NCBI GenBank assembly: GCA_009695065.1
Contig: SIBR01000049.1
Location: forward strand, 1-24,656
DNA: 24,656 bases
Source: Opitutus sp.
GTDB lineage: Bacteria; Verrucomicrobiota; Verrucomicrobiae; Opitutales; Opitutaceae
Reading direction: 5' to 3'
Positions 24,643-24,656 of this stretch are shown one piece after another (the first letter of the stretch is position 1; every line of letters begins with the position of its first letter). The notes beneath the pieces were generated by a model. The model searched no databases and was not told the origin of the DNA. It was given only the letters and a program-made list of their open reading frames with translations. The translations under genes and the position numbers were made by a program.

Positions 24643-24656
24643 TTGGGGGCAGCGAG

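Noticed and set aside
1..24656. CRISPR arrays, tRNA or rRNA genes, integrase or transposase genes
   Set aside because: No regularly spaced repeats, cloverleaf, rRNA-like blocks or recombinase motifs were seen.

Overview
This looks like a chromosomal segment of a GC-rich Verrucomicrobiota bacterium, most likely Opitutales/Opitutaceae. That assignment is inferred from gene content. The window has a DUF1549/DUF1553 'PSD1' cytochrome gene paired with a Tat-exported DUF1501 gene, a TonB receptor with an LSPFEVTAT-type N-terminus and no SusD partner, a GntR/LacI-like hybrid regulator, and many sialidase-fold, SGNH, Gfo/Idh/MocA and SDR genes. No rRNA, tRNA, CRISPR array or transposase gene was found.

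Layout. (1) 1-2469: the 3' end of an SDR gene, a DapA/NanA-family lyase gene, and a convergent NanM-like kelch mutarotase gene. (2) 2605-10736: a compact + strand run holding an enolase-superfamily sugar-acid dehydratase, an aldo/keto reductase-like protein, an exported PSD1 cytochrome, a Tat-exported DUF1501 protein and a Tat-exported TIM-barrel-like protein. (3) 10813-16573: the GntR hybrid regulator, an SGNH-esterase/sialidase-fold fusion and a TonB-dependent receptor. (4) 16570-16860, minus strand: a truncated sialate O-acetylesterase-like remnant that shares a CTAG stop with the receptor gene. (5) 17084-23721: a tight operon of two tandemly duplicated sialidase-fold proteins, an intact SASA esterase, a sodium/solute symporter, a Gfo/Idh/MocA oxidoreductase and an SDR. 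(6) 23943-24642: a convergent NUDIX hydrolase gene and, just upstream of it, a ~120 bp palindromic MITE-like element.

Working together (inference): secreted sialidase-fold enzymes and esterases would deacylate and cleave an acidic or acylated glycan. The TonB receptor would bring products across the outer membrane and the symporter across the inner membrane. Inside, the mutarotase, Gfo/SDR oxidoreductases, dehydratase and DapA-family lyase would break the sugar down to pyruvate-level products. The mix of NanA-like, NanM-like, sialidase-like, SASA and symporter genes suggests sialic acid (nonulosonate) use. However, NanK, NanE, NagA and NagB are absent, and a galactonate-dehydratase-like enzyme is present. 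An aldonic or deoxy-sugar-acid pathway fits at least as well.
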